The notes under the pieces: model-generated
The model's database searches: none
What the model saw: only the letters and a program-made list of their open reading frames with translations
Told to the model about the DNA's origin: nothing
Position numbers and translations under genes: made by a program
Source: Candidatus Lernaella stagnicola
GTDB taxonomy: Bacteria; Lernaellota; Lernaellaia; Lernaellales; Lernaellaceae
NCBI GenBank assembly: GCA_030765525.1
Contig: JAVCCK010000041.1
Span: 128,368 to 192,367, forward strand
Length of the DNA stretch: 64,000 nt
Reading direction: 5' to 3'
In this document: one piece after another, positions 8,026-16,278 of the stretch
How positions within the stretch are numbered: the first letter of the stretch is position 1
Layout: each line of letters starts with the position of its first letter

Positions 8026-9153
8026 CTATTTTCCCAGTTGACGGAGGCACGCGGCCTCCACTTCGTCCACGGTGATGTCCTGAATGACGCTCGACTCTTC
8101 GTCGGCCTGTCCCATGATCCCCGGCCCGAAAGGCTCGCGCCACAGCTTTTCGCCCCACGTGCCCATATCGACTTCCTGCGGCGGCGTCGGCCCGAATAGC
8201 GCCACCGTTTTCACTTTCGAGGCGAGGCCGACGTGCAGGGCCATCGTATCGCCGGTTACCAGCAGGTCGAGCCGCCCGACCATCGCCGCGAAATGCCGCA
8301 GCGGATTATCAGTTCCCAATTCGACGACGCTTCCGCTCAGTTGATCGGCGATCCACTGATTACGCTCGACTTCTTCCGGGCCGCCAAGCAGCACAACGGT
8401 CCCGCCGGTTGCCGCGTGTAGTCGCTTGCCCAATTCCGCGAAGTTCGCCGCGCGCCAACGCTTGCCGGGAAACACCTTGCCCGCGCCGGTGTTCAACCCG
8501 ATCAGCGGCCGCTTCGTCGCACCCAGTTCGGCAAGCTGTCGATCCGCCGCCGTCCACTCATCATCCGTGAACCGCAGCACGTAGAGTTCACTCGCGCTGG
8601 GTAGCTTCACCATCTCGTGCACGATTTGCTGGTAGCTTTTTTCGTTGCGGCGAAACTTGTACATGTCGCTGATGCCCATCAGCACCGCATCGTCCGAAGC
8701 GTCGTCGATCGGGTGCAAGCTGCCTTCTTCGCCCATCGTGAAACCGCGCTTTTTCGCGGCCTGACATTGCGCCATCAGGCCGATCGCCCGTGGCTCCTTG
8801 TCGAGGCACAGCGCCAAGTCAAAACGCTCCACACCCACGCGGATGAGCGTCTCGATGTCCACCGTCCAGATGCGGTGGATGTACGGATTGCTTTCCAGCA
8901 GCGGCGCGCTGGGCGCGTCGACAATCCACGTCACGTGTGTCGTGTTGTGTTTCTTGCCCAGTTCCTGCGCGAGACTCGGCAGCAGGCTGGTCGTGCGCAG
9001 TACGTCGCCCATCGCTCCGAGTTTGATGATCAGCACGCGAAAGCCCATCGGGTGGTAGTGCAGGCAGTACGGGCAATTCAGTCGGAACTTGCAGGGCTTG
9101 TCGCCCCGGAAGTGAATGCAGTCGTAATGGATTTCGTCGCCGATCCAACCCAT
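8026..9153 (-). CDS. GT9 heptosyltransferase-like protein with N-terminal Cys cluster
   Basis: A 375-residue glycosyltransferase family 9 protein. After residue ~38 comes the classic start VLIIKLGAMGDVLRTTSLLPSL. Later segments are LIGLNTGAGKVFPGKRW, VVLLGGPEEVERN, and LLVTGDTMALHVGLASKVKTVALFGPTPP, the acceptor/donor region typical of WaaC/WaaF. It likely builds the LPS core or a related surface glycan. The first ~35 residues carry DCIHFRGDKPCKF, then CPYCLHYHP, a cysteine/histidine-rich head that looks like a metal-binding knuckle and is absent from classic WaaF. The start at 9153 is needed to include it. Confidence 0.85.
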   Translation of the reverse strand: MGWIGDEIHYDCIHFRGDKPCKFRLNCPYCLHYHPMGFRVLIIKLGAMGDVLRTTSLLPSLAQELGKKHNTTHVTWIVDAPSAPLLESNPYIHRIWTVDIETLIRVGVERFDLALCLDKEPRAIGLMAQCQAAKKRGFTMGEEGSLHPIDDASDDAVLMGISDMYKFRRNEKSYQQIVHEMVKLPSASELYVLRFTDDEWTAADRQLAELGATKRPLIGLNTGAGKVFPGKRWRAANFAELGKRLHAATGGTVVLLGGPEEVERNQWIADQLSGSVVELGTDNPLRHFAAMVGRLDLLVTGDTMALHVGLASKVKTVALFGPTPPQEVDMGTWGEKLWREPFGPGIMGQADEESSVIQDITVDEVEAACLRQLGK

Positions 9154-9291
9154 GTGCGCCCCCGGGTGTTTGCTCGGCTCGTTGTAGCAAAAAGCGGCTG
9201 TGGCGTCTACGTTGCGACCGGCCGGAAGCTGAACGGGTTGTTTTACCTTTAGTCAGGAAGTATTTTGTCTCGGCCCGAAAGGAGAACGAAG

Positions 9292-9570
9292 TTGGCCCGT
9301 GTCTGTCCCCAGTGTCGTCGCATGGTCGGCGACGACGAAGACAACTGCCGTCAATGCGGTGCCCCCACCGTAACGCCCGACCAGTGGCGCGCCATGCGGT
9401 ATGCCGCTCCCAGCCGCCCGCCGGGTCCCCCTGCGCCCCAACCGAAAAAACCGCCCGAACAGACTCCGGAACAAGTCGAGCAATGGGCGAAAATCGGCAT
9501 GGGGGGCATCTTCGCGTTCTTCCTGTTTTTTGTCGTCTTTCTAGTCGCCTACGCCATCAAAGCCTTTTAG
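9292..9570 (+). CDS. Small zinc-ribbon membrane protein
   Basis: I place the start at TTG 9292, because GGAG at 9281-9284 sits 7 bases upstream; an earlier TTG at 9265 is less likely. This gives about 92 residues. Residues 5-25 form a zinc ribbon: CPQCRRM, then CRQCGAP. A Pro-rich linker (SRPPGPPAPQPKKPP) follows, then one hydrophobic helix at the C-terminus (GIFAFFLFFVVFLVAYAIKAF). It is a tail-anchored zinc-ribbon protein of unknown function. Confidence 0.6.
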   Translation: MARVCPQCRRMVGDDEDNCRQCGAPTVTPDQWRAMRYAAPSRPPGPPAPQPKKPPEQTPEQVEQWAKIGMGGIFAFFLFFVVFLVAYAIKAF

Positions 9571-9684
9571 ATCGGCAAAAAGGTTCGTCAAGCGCTTGAC
9601 ACGGGCGGTCAAATCTTCCGCTTCCGAATTTTTCCAATGCAGATAATCATCTAAAATCAGAGGGATTTCCGGCTCCGTGCCGGT

Positions 9685-9700
9685 TGGCACTCCGCTTGCT
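9685..9700 (+). promoter_or_regulatory. Sigma-54 (RpoN) promoter of flgB
   Basis: TGGCAC at 9685-9690 and TTGCT at 9696-9700 match the -24/-12 consensus, with the invariant GG (9686-9687) and GC (9698-9699) separated by exactly 10 bases. It lies 25 bases before the flgB start codon. RpoN control of hook-basal-body genes is known in several bacterial groups. Confidence 0.85.
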
Positions 9701-9725
9701 AAGAAAGAGTGCGGAGGAATGTACG

Positions 9726-10148
9726 ATGGGTATCGAGAGTTTCTTGTTCAGCGATCCGACTTCCGCGCTGCTTAAACGCAGCTTGGACATCCATTCGCAT
9801 CGCGTCGACTTGATCGCCGGCAACCTGGCCAACGCCGACACGCCCGGCTACAAAGCGCGCGACCTGGATTTTCGCGCCGCCCTGCAAGACGCAGCCGAGC
9901 AGACCACGATGAACCCGGGGCATCTTGCCCGCACGCATCCGCAACACCTCGACCGCGGCGACCTCGCGATGGAAATCGAAGAGCAGGATCAAGCCGAAGA
10001 CGGCAGCATCCGGGTCGACGGCAACACCGTCAATACCGACAAAGAACTGCAAAAAATGGCGGAATCCCAACTCATGTACAACGCCACCATCACCGCCCTC
10101 GCCCGCAAAATGAAGATGATCAACCAAGCCCTCGCCGGGAAGATTTAA
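9726..10148 (+). CDS. flgB: Flagellar basal-body rod protein FlgB
   Basis: A 140-residue proximal rod protein. The start at ATG 9726 has GGAGG 8 bases upstream. It has SALLKRSLDIHSHRVDLIAGNLANADTPGYKARDLDF split across residues ~11-46, the hallmark of the flagellar rod/hook family (N-terminal heptad helix then ANxxTPGYKA). The C-terminal helix ELQKMAESQLMYNATITALARKMKMINQAL also fits. FlgB links the MS-ring/FliE to the rod. It is unusual that flgC and fliE, its normal operon partners, do not follow: an AT-rich foreign-looking cassette comes next. Confidence 0.93.
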   Translation: MGIESFLFSDPTSALLKRSLDIHSHRVDLIAGNLANADTPGYKARDLDFRAALQDAAEQTTMNPGHLARTHPQHLDRGDLAMEIEEQDQAEDGSIRVDGNTVNTDKELQKMAESQLMYNATITALARKMKMINQALAGKI

Positions 10149-10494
10149 GCGCTCACGATCGTGTTAGAAGCTTGAAATCGCGCTCCGAAATGCGACGCGT
10201 AGCGACGACGAACCAACCCCAAGACGTGCTTGGTGCTCGGGTCTTGAACGCATCCAAACGGCTTCGACATATTGTATTAAAGATAACCATGAAGCCCAAG
10301 TCACGATAAGGAAATAAACCTTTTCAAAAGAGCTATTATCTGCTAATTAATCTATATAATTGATGATCTTATTTAGGCGTGCAAGCAACGCGAACATTTT
10401 CAACAGTCAATTGTCAATTTGAATCGAAAAAACCACAAGTGAGTAGAATGGCCCTTTGCCGAATCAGAAGCAAAAAGGAAAAAACGACACAATA
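10149..10494. other. Gap between flgB and the AT-rich cassette
   Basis: About 350 bases without a convincing gene. Base composition changes from GC-rich to AT-rich near 10265-10280, which is probably the left edge of the inserted cassette. A 10-bp palindrome CACGATCGTG lies at 10154-10163. A 15-codon open frame (ATG 10448, TAA 10493) overlaps the next start by one base and could be a leader, but nothing supports translation beyond that geometry. Confidence 0.5.
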
Positions 10495-11211
10495 ATGAAA
10501 AAATATCTGCTGTTGCACAAAAAGTGCGGTGAAATCGTAGCGGAATCTGTATCAAAAGACTATTCTCAGCTTCATGGTCAAACCAACCTTTTCTTATGTG
10601 AACTGGAATCTTGGATTGAAATCATAAAACCAAGTCGAGAGCACCATTTGCTTTTCTTGGCTGCGCAAGAATACCAATATGCGGCACTCGCTCTCACTCA
10701 GGGTTTATATCGCCAAGCCTTCAAAGGGTTAAGGCTTGTTTTAGAATTGTGTCTTCAAGCTTTGTTTCTTTCAACGAATCAGTTAATGTTGCGGGAGTGG
10801 TTTGAAAATCGGAAGGACACTATATGGAGCGAGATTACCGATGATACAAACGGTGTCTTATCTGTGCGTTTTGCCAAAGCTTTTTTCCCCACACTGGAAC
10901 AGCACGTATGCCAATTTAGAAAAAATGCGCGGAAAAACTATCGCAAGTGCTCCGAATATGTTCACGGGAACATAAAAACGCTTCAGGATCTTCCTGACAC
11001 CTTAGCTTTTAACGCACAATTATTCAAATCCTGGCATGAAACGGCAAACGAGGTCGCTTTGGTTGTTTCCTTCTCACTTGCACTCCGATATCTAAAGGAG
11101 TTTGACTCTAAGGAACTCAATATAATCGAAAGCAAGCTTCTTGACCGGTTAGGGCATATTGAAGCAATACGTTTAGTTTTCGACGAACCGCAGGGTGGTT
11201 TAAATGACTGA
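10495..11211 (+). CDS. HEPN-like helical protein of an AT-rich two-gene cassette
   Basis: A 238-residue protein from ATG 10495; a TTG at 10456 would add 13 residues. It has no signal or membrane segment. It is predicted all-helical, with segments such as LLFLAAQEYQYAALALTQGLYRQAFKGLRLVLELCLQALF. The segment RKCSEYVHGN (R150 ... H157, R-x6-H) matches the R-x4-6-H catalytic signature of HEPN RNases. Similar SEYVHG segments occur in uncharacterised helical proteins near NTPases. The gene overlaps the NTPase gene by 8 bases, so the two are translationally coupled. Codon usage is AT-rich, unlike the neighbours. An RNase effector partnered with a sensing NTPase is my inference. Confidence 0.5.
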   Translation: MKKYLLLHKKCGEIVAESVSKDYSQLHGQTNLFLCELESWIEIIKPSREHHLLFLAAQEYQYAALALTQGLYRQAFKGLRLVLELCLQALFLSTNQLMLREWFENRKDTIWSEITDDTNGVLSVRFAKAFFPTLEQHVCQFRKNARKNYRKCSEYVHGNIKTLQDLPDTLAFNAQLFKSWHETANEVALVVSFSLALRYLKEFDSKELNIIESKLLDRLGHIEAIRLVFDEPQGGLND

Positions 11212-12808
11212 TTTTCGCATTAGAACGGAAGATATACGAACGGAAGATATTCTGGGACTGTATGTCGAAACCGAGCGCGATAGAGAAATTGTAGAATCTC
11301 TAAAAGGGTTGACTCCCATAATTATTGAAGGCAGTCGCGGTACCGGAAAATCTTTCCTTCTGCGAGTTGCCGAAGCGCAAATGCTTCGAGATCTTGAAAC
11401 AGAAAGAGCCCTCCCTGTCTATGTTTCGTTTGTGAAAAGCTCGCTTATACACACAAGTGATGTCCGGCAATTTCAACATTGGATGCTTGCCCGAATTTGC
11501 GACCGAGTGGGTCGTGTACTGAACAAAAATGGCTTGCAGACAGATGCCATTAGGTCGAGTATATCGATTCTTACAGGCGGCGAAGGTGAACAATCTCGAA
11601 TGCAGAAAATAGTTGCCCAATATGAAGAATCTTATAAAAACCCCGGAACCGATGTAGATACTTCCTCGATACCGGATGTTCAGGACTTCAAAGACGCAAT
11701 TCAGGACATATGCGATGAAATCGGCATAAAACGCATCGTTCTCATGTTTGATGAGGCTGCACATATTCTAAGTCCGGAACAACAAAGACAGTTTTTCACT
11801 CTCTTCAGGGATCTTCGATCCCCTTATTTGAACTGTAATGCCGCCGTTTATCCCGGTGTCACAATGTATGGGCAGTCTTTTCAAAGCGCTCACGATGCGA
11901 GAATTGTAGTGCTAAATCGGGACATACTCGACGATGAATATATCGTAAGTATGAGGGAAATTGTGTCTAAACAGGCCGATGAGTCTTTGATGAGGCGTAT
12001 TGAGAAACATTCGGAAAATTTTTGCGCACTTGCGTACGCGGTAACAGGAAACCCGCGACTTTTGCTGAAGACCGTCGGATTAGCTAGTCAACTCAGTACT
12101 TCGAAAGTAACCAACGTAATAAAAAATTTCTACCGAACGAAAGTGTGGGCTGAGCATTCAGAGTTGGCGGAAAGATACGCTGGCCATCGTGATCTTGTTG
12201 ATTGGGGCCGTACTTTCATCGAGCAAATAGTAATACCTGACACTCGAGCGAGAAATACTCAATGGCTTGAGGAACAAAGACAAGAAAGTACCTGCTTTTT
12301 CTGGATACATCGTGATGCACCGGAGGCCGTAAAAGAAGCCTTGAGGCTTTTAGCTTATACAGGGATTGTGATGAAAGGCGATTCTGGTATAGTTGCGACG
12401 AGAGCGGCAGTGGGCACGAGATACACTATTAATCTAGGATGTTTGGCGGCGCCAGATCCACATCCTATCAAAACGCTTACCGCTATCAGAAGCCATCTCG
12501 CAATCAAGAGGTTTACGGAATACGGCTTCAACTATTCGCGTTTCAGAGAACTTGCGGATTCTATCGGTTCTTTTCAAGAGCCAGATATGTTAAGAATAAT
12601 AACAACTCAACTCGAAAAGCCTATTGATGTTCTTGAAATAACTGGCTTCCAGAAAAGCGCATTGTCCAAGCTAAAAATCGACACCATTAGAAAAGCTCTC
12701 ACAGCGAGCGAGGCGGAATTTCGACAAGCACATTATATTGGAGGAATTCGATCGCGGCGCATAAAGAATGCGGTTTTTGCTTCCGTTTTTGAATATTTAT
12801 CCGGCTAG
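11204..12808 (+). CDS. P-loop NTPase (ORC/STAND-like) with helical C-terminal domain
   Basis: A 534-residue protein. Walker A is IIIEGSRGTGKSFLLR (K49) and Walker B is RIVLMFDEAAH (D183, E184), with hydrophobic strands and acidic pair as in AAA/ORC-type ATPases. A sensor-like arginine region follows (FRDLRSPYLNCNAAVYPGV). A middle helical and winged region (GNPRLLLKTVGLASQL; LRLLAYTGIVMKGDSG) resembles the winged helix after ORC-like cores. The last ~70 residues (DVLEITGFQKSALSKLKI, then GGIRSRRIKNAVFASVFEYL) look like tandem helix-hairpin-helix elements. It probably couples NTP hydrolysis to control of the HEPN-like partner. No close named family is recognised. Confidence 0.6.
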   Translation: MTDFRIRTEDIRTEDILGLYVETERDREIVESLKGLTPIIIEGSRGTGKSFLLRVAEAQMLRDLETERALPVYVSFVKSSLIHTSDVRQFQHWMLARICDRVGRVLNKNGLQTDAIRSSISILTGGEGEQSRMQKIVAQYEESYKNPGTDVDTSSIPDVQDFKDAIQDICDEIGIKRIVLMFDEAAHILSPEQQRQFFTLFRDLRSPYLNCNAAVYPGVTMYGQSFQSAHDARIVVLNRDILDDEYIVSMREIVSKQADESLMRRIEKHSENFCALAYAVTGNPRLLLKTVGLASQLSTSKVTNVIKNFYRTKVWAEHSELAERYAGHRDLVDWGRTFIEQIVIPDTRARNTQWLEEQRQESTCFFWIHRDAPEAVKEALRLLAYTGIVMKGDSGIVATRAAVGTRYTINLGCLAAPDPHPIKTLTAIRSHLAIKRFTEYGFNYSRFRELADSIGSFQEPDMLRIITTQLEKPIDVLEITGFQKSALSKLKIDTIRKALTASEAEFRQAHYIGGIRSRRIKNAVFASVFEYLSG

Positions 12809-12974
12809 TTCTCAGTCGCGCTCGTTACGGGGCGAAATCTGAAGCGCGCAAACCTTCCGACGGGACGGACTGGCGCGCCCGCGCAATAAGGCGGTCGCCA
12901 AATGGAGTATTTTTCGTTTTTTCCTAATAACCGGTGGTGGTTGAAATGTTCAACACCTTGGTTTGAGGCCCGCC
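12809..12974. other. Right flank of cassette with hairpin downstream of dgt
   Basis: GC content recovers within about 20 bases of the NTPase stop. A bulged inverted repeat GGTGGTTGAA / TTCAACACC around 12932-12955 could fold on either strand at the 3' end of dgt. No T-run follows, so it is at best a weak terminator. No flanking direct repeat or integrase was found. Confidence 0.3.
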
Positions 12975-14165
12975 CTAATCCCGGAAGGGGCCGTAGAGTT
13001 GTTCGTACTCGCGGATGACGTAGCGGTCGGTCATGCCCGCGATGTAGTCGCAGATGGAGCGGTGGAGGCCGTATGTCTCGACTCGCGAGGCATAGTCGGG
13101 GGGCAAGAGTCGGGGTTTCTCCAGGTAGGCTTCGAACAGACGGGGGAGAATGCGCCCGACTTTGAAGAACATGCGCTCGATTTGGTTGTGCCGGTACAAG
13201 CTGTGATAGAGGTAATCGTTTAGTTCCAGGCGCATGCGTTCGATTTCCGGCGACCAGTTCACAAGAATCTTGTTGGCCTCCCGCACGTCTTCCAAGCTTC
13301 CGATTTCATACTCCTTGAGATGCTTGTCGGTGTTGGTAACGAGGTCTTCCACCAACAGCCCGATCATCTGGCTGATCGACATCAAACGGAGCTGTTTTTG
13401 CGTCATACTGTCGTATCTTTGCTGCACTTTTTCTTCCGATAAGCGCCAAAGCGCCACATTTTTATGCATGTCACGCCAATCCAGCAGCCCCGATTCGATG
13501 CCGTCGTCCGTGTCGTGGTTGTGGTAGGCGATGCTGTCGGCACAGTTAATCAACTGCGCCTCGAGCGTCGGAACGACCTCCGGCTCGTACTCGGCCAGCG
13601 CCTCGTCGTCGGGGTGGTCGTAGAAGGTTGCGTGTTTGACGATGCCCTCGCGAGTTTCCCAAGTCAGGTTCAGACCGGGGAAATTCGGGTACCGCTCTTC
13701 CAGCAGGGTCACCACGCGCAAACTCTGGACGTTGTGTTCAAAACCGCCGTGGTCGGCCATGAGATCGGCGAGAATCGCTTCCCCCGCGTGACCGAAGGGC
13801 GTATGCCCTAAATCGTGCGCCAAAGCGAGGGTTTCGGTAAGTTCCATATTGAGGCCGAGCCGTTTTGCCACGCCGCGGGCGATCTGTGCGACTTCAATGG
13901 AGTGCGTCAGCCGCGTGCGGTAGTAGTCGCCGACGTGGTACACGAACACTTGCGTTTTGTATTCGAGGCGTCGAAAGGCGGCGCAGTGGATCACGCGGTC
14001 GCGATCGCGTTCGAAATTCGGCCGTTGATCTTTGAAGGTCTCAGGATATACGCGGCCGCGGCTGGCGCCGCTGTGCGCGGCATAGGGTGCAGATTGGTAG
14101 CAGTCCACAGATTCGTCCTTCGGTTGGTGAAAACGGAAGAATAACCGCCGCGTCAACCAAATCAT
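12975..14165 (-). CDS. dgt: Deoxyguanosinetriphosphate triphosphohydrolase-like protein
   Basis: A 396-residue HD-domain dNTP triphosphohydrolase, which releases tripolyphosphate from dNTPs and tunes nucleotide pools. It shows the family's N-terminal GRVYPETFKDQRPNFERDRDRVIHCAAFRRLEYKTQVF region, THSIEVAQIARGVAK, the metal-binding ALAHDLGHTPFGHAGE (HD doublet about residue 125), and ADSIAYHNHDTDDGIE. The length fits the class that includes Thermus and Myxobacterial homologues. dNTPases of this type also act in phage defence, and the gene lies beside the AT-rich cassette. Its base composition is native, however, so I take it as a housekeeping gene. Confidence 0.92.
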   Translation of the reverse strand: MIWLTRRLFFRFHQPKDESVDCYQSAPYAAHSGASRGRVYPETFKDQRPNFERDRDRVIHCAAFRRLEYKTQVFVYHVGDYYRTRLTHSIEVAQIARGVAKRLGLNMELTETLALAHDLGHTPFGHAGEAILADLMADHGGFEHNVQSLRVVTLLEERYPNFPGLNLTWETREGIVKHATFYDHPDDEALAEYEPEVVPTLEAQLINCADSIAYHNHDTDDGIESGLLDWRDMHKNVALWRLSEEKVQQRYDSMTQKQLRLMSISQMIGLLVEDLVTNTDKHLKEYEIGSLEDVREANKILVNWSPEIERMRLELNDYLYHSLYRHNQIERMFFKVGRILPRLFEAYLEKPRLLPPDYASRVETYGLHRSICDYIAGMTDRYVIREYEQLYGPFRD

Positions 14166-14180
14166 CGACGCGGCGGCGTC

Positions 14181-14200
14181 GGAAGGACCGTGGTCCTTCC
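14181..14200. repeat. Perfect short inverted repeat upstream of dgt
   Basis: GGAAGGACC (14181-14189) and GGTCCTTCC (14192-14200) form a 9-bp stem between the Mut7-C stop and the dgt start on the minus strand. Without a T-run it could be a weak attenuator or an operator; no function can be assigned. Confidence 0.4.
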
Positions 14201-14220
14201 CCCCACAATTTTACCCGTGA

Positions 14221-14709
14221 TTAATTTGAATGATTTACCTTGGGGGTGTCAAGTGTTTGTTTCAATTTGTCAATCATCTTGATTTTGTGGGTGCCGGCCC
14301 AATATATCCGCCCGCATCCGGGGCAGCGGCGGAAGGTAGTCCGCGTCGCGTAGACGAAGGGGGGCACGAGTCCGCGCACGTCACGTTTATCAATGTCATC
14401 GAGCGCTTCATTGCATATCGAACAAATAGATAAAAACGCTTCACATTGTATAGTTAGATCACATTCCGTGAGAACTTGCTTTAGTTGTTCTTTCGTGATT
14501 TCTGATTTTAAAAACAGGAAGGAAATCTGATCCGCTTGCGGCACGAGGCGTGAATTCTTCGTTAAAAGGATGCGGTTTTCCCGCTTGGCTCGCTGCACGA
14601 GGGCCGGTATTTCGGCGGTCGAAGCGAACTCGCAATCGAAACCGAGAAGCCGCAGCCACTTCGCGAGTCGGCCACACGTTCGATCTGCCAGGAAAATCGG
14701 CGGTTTCAT
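14221..14709 (-). CDS. Mut7-C RNase-domain protein with zinc ribbon
   Basis: A 162-residue protein. The N-terminus FLADRTCGRLAKWLRLLGFD and the following NRILLTKNSRLV define the Mut7-C domain (a PIN-fold nuclease-like domain, acidic residue at D8). The C-terminal half is a zinc ribbon: CSICNEAL ... CPGCGRIYWAGTH. This compact form is widespread in bacteria and archaea and is thought to act in RNA metabolism, but its biochemistry is little known. It has its own gap upstream (14710-14928, nothing recognisable) and may be read through into dgt. Confidence 0.85.
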   Translation of the reverse strand: MKPPIFLADRTCGRLAKWLRLLGFDCEFASTAEIPALVQRAKRENRILLTKNSRLVPQADQISFLFLKSEITKEQLKQVLTECDLTIQCEAFLSICSICNEALDDIDKRDVRGLVPPFVYATRTTFRRCPGCGRIYWAGTHKIKMIDKLKQTLDTPKVNHSN

Positions 14710-14928
14710 GGGAAAAAGGTATCACGCCCGGGCGGCGAATGCATCGTGTTTTTCATTTTTAAACAACGGGTTAGCTTGGAAGAGCTAGAAAGGAAACGCG
14801 TTTTGAATCGTGGCGACAAAACAGCTTATTTTTTTGAATGCGAGGCATCGCTTTCGCGGCGACACTTACGCGCCATAGTTCAATGATTTTCGAAGTAAAT
14901 CCCACAAAGGTTTGAATGCAAAGGCTTT

Positions 14929-16278
14929 CTAGGTTTTGTCCGGGTCGGATCTTTGCCGGCCCTTGAATATCAACCGAATCGGCGTGCCATCGAACGACGC
15001 GACGTCCCGCAATCGATTGATTAGGTAGCGTCGATACGCGAAATGGATCGCTGCCGGACGATTGGTGAACACGACAAAGATCGGCGGACGCACTTTGATT
15101 TGCGACATATAGTAGAACTTGACCGGCTTGCTGCCGGCCGATGGGTGGCCATGATGAGCGACGGCGCCTTCCAAATATCGATTCAGGGGCCCGGTTTGCA
15201 GCCTTCGCAACTGGTTCTCGCGTACCTCTGAGAGCGCCGAGAACAGGTCCTGAATCCCCTCCCCGGTGCGCGCCGACATCGTGATCACCGGAATCCACTC
15301 CAAGCCGCTAAGGCGTCGATGGAGATCATCTTCGATCCGCCGGCGCCACTTCTTGTCCGTTTTCGCCAAATCCACCTTGTTAAGCGCCAGGATGACGCCC
15401 CGGCCCCGCTCCTCGGCATAGGAGATAATCCGCATCGTCTGGTCGGTGATGGGCTGCCCGGCTTCGTGGAGCACGACGGCGATATCCGTGCGATCCAGGG
15501 CCTGCAACGCTTTGATCGCGGTTAGTTTCTCCAGGTATTTTCCCGCCTTGCCTTTGCGGCGCAGGCCCGCGGTGTCGATCAACACATACGGCTTGCCGTC
15601 CAGATCGAAGGGCACATCGATGGCGTCGCGGGTGGTGCCGGGCAAGTCGCTGACGATCAGACGCTTTTCGCCGAGGATGCGGTTGATGGAGGATGATTTG
15701 CCCACATTAGGCACGCCCACAAAGGCCACACGCACCGGGCGCTCCGCGCTTTCGTGCTCTTCATCGCTCTCGGACTCCGGCTCCGGAAACTCGCGAACGA
15801 CGTCCTCCATGAGCGCCTTGATGCCGATCTTTTCCCGGGCGCTGATGCTGTAAAGCTTTTCGACTCCGAGGCGGAAAAATTCGAACGTGAGACTCTCCAG
15901 CGATGCGGCGTCGATCTTGTTGACGGCCCAAAACACGTTTTTTTTCGTCCTGCGGAGCTTGTCGACTACGTCCTCGTCTTCGGGGTTAAGCCCACCCCGC
16001 CCGTCCATCAAGCAGATAATCGCCGCGGCCTCCTCGATGGCGAATTCGACTTGCAGGTTGACCTCGTGGGTCAGCGCATCGGTATGCTCGGTGGAAAGAC
16101 CGCCCGTGTCGACCAACATGAAGCGCTTGCCGGCGAATTCCACCGGGGCGTAATGGAGATCCCGCGTCACGCCGGGCGTGGCTTGGACCAGAGCGCGGTT
16201 TTTGCCCGCCAAGCGGTTGAACAACGTGGACTTGCCGACGTTCGGGCGACCGACGATGGCGATCAGCGGGAGAGTCAC
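14929..16278 (-). CDS. der: Ribosome-assembly GTPase Der (EngA)
   Basis: A 449-residue double-GTPase. I choose GTG 16278 because it overlaps the era stop as GTGA and directly precedes LPLIAIVGRPNVGKST. The two G domains are each complete: GRPNVGKST (G1), DTGGL (G3) and NKID (G4) in the first; GVPNVGKSS, DTAGL and NKVD in the second. A C-terminal KH-like domain ends ...FKGRQRSDPDKT. Der acts in 50S subunit maturation. It is the last gene of an rnc-era-der operon. Confidence 0.95.
   Translation of the reverse strand: MTLPLIAIVGRPNVGKSTLFNRLAGKNRALVQATPGVTRDLHYAPVEFAGKRFMLVDTGGLSTEHTDALTHEVNLQVEFAIEEAAAIICLMDGRGGLNPEDEDVVDKLRRTKKNVFWAVNKIDAASLESLTFEFFRLGVEKLYSISAREKIGIKALMEDVVREFPEPESESDEEHESAERPVRVAFVGVPNVGKSSSINRILGEKRLIVSDLPGTTRDAIDVPFDLDGKPYVLIDTAGLRRKGKAGKYLEKLTAIKALQALDRTDIAVVLHEAGQPITDQTMRIISYAEERGRGVILALNKVDLAKTDKKWRRRIEDDLHRRLSGLEWIPVITMSARTGEGIQDLFSALSEVRENQLRRLQTGPLNRYLEGAVAHHGHPSAGSKPVKFYYMSQIKVRPPIFVVFTNRPAAIHFAYRRYLINRLRDVASFDGTPIRLIFKGRQRSDPDKT

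Noticed and set aside
10154-10163. CACGATCGTG palindrome after flgB
   Set aside because: Only 10 bases; this length is expected by chance in a window of this size, and no T-run follows.
10456-10494. TTG 10456 as start of the HEPN-like gene
   Set aside because: ATG 10495 has the better position relative to a purine-rich stretch, and the added residues are polar with no homology signal; not decisive.
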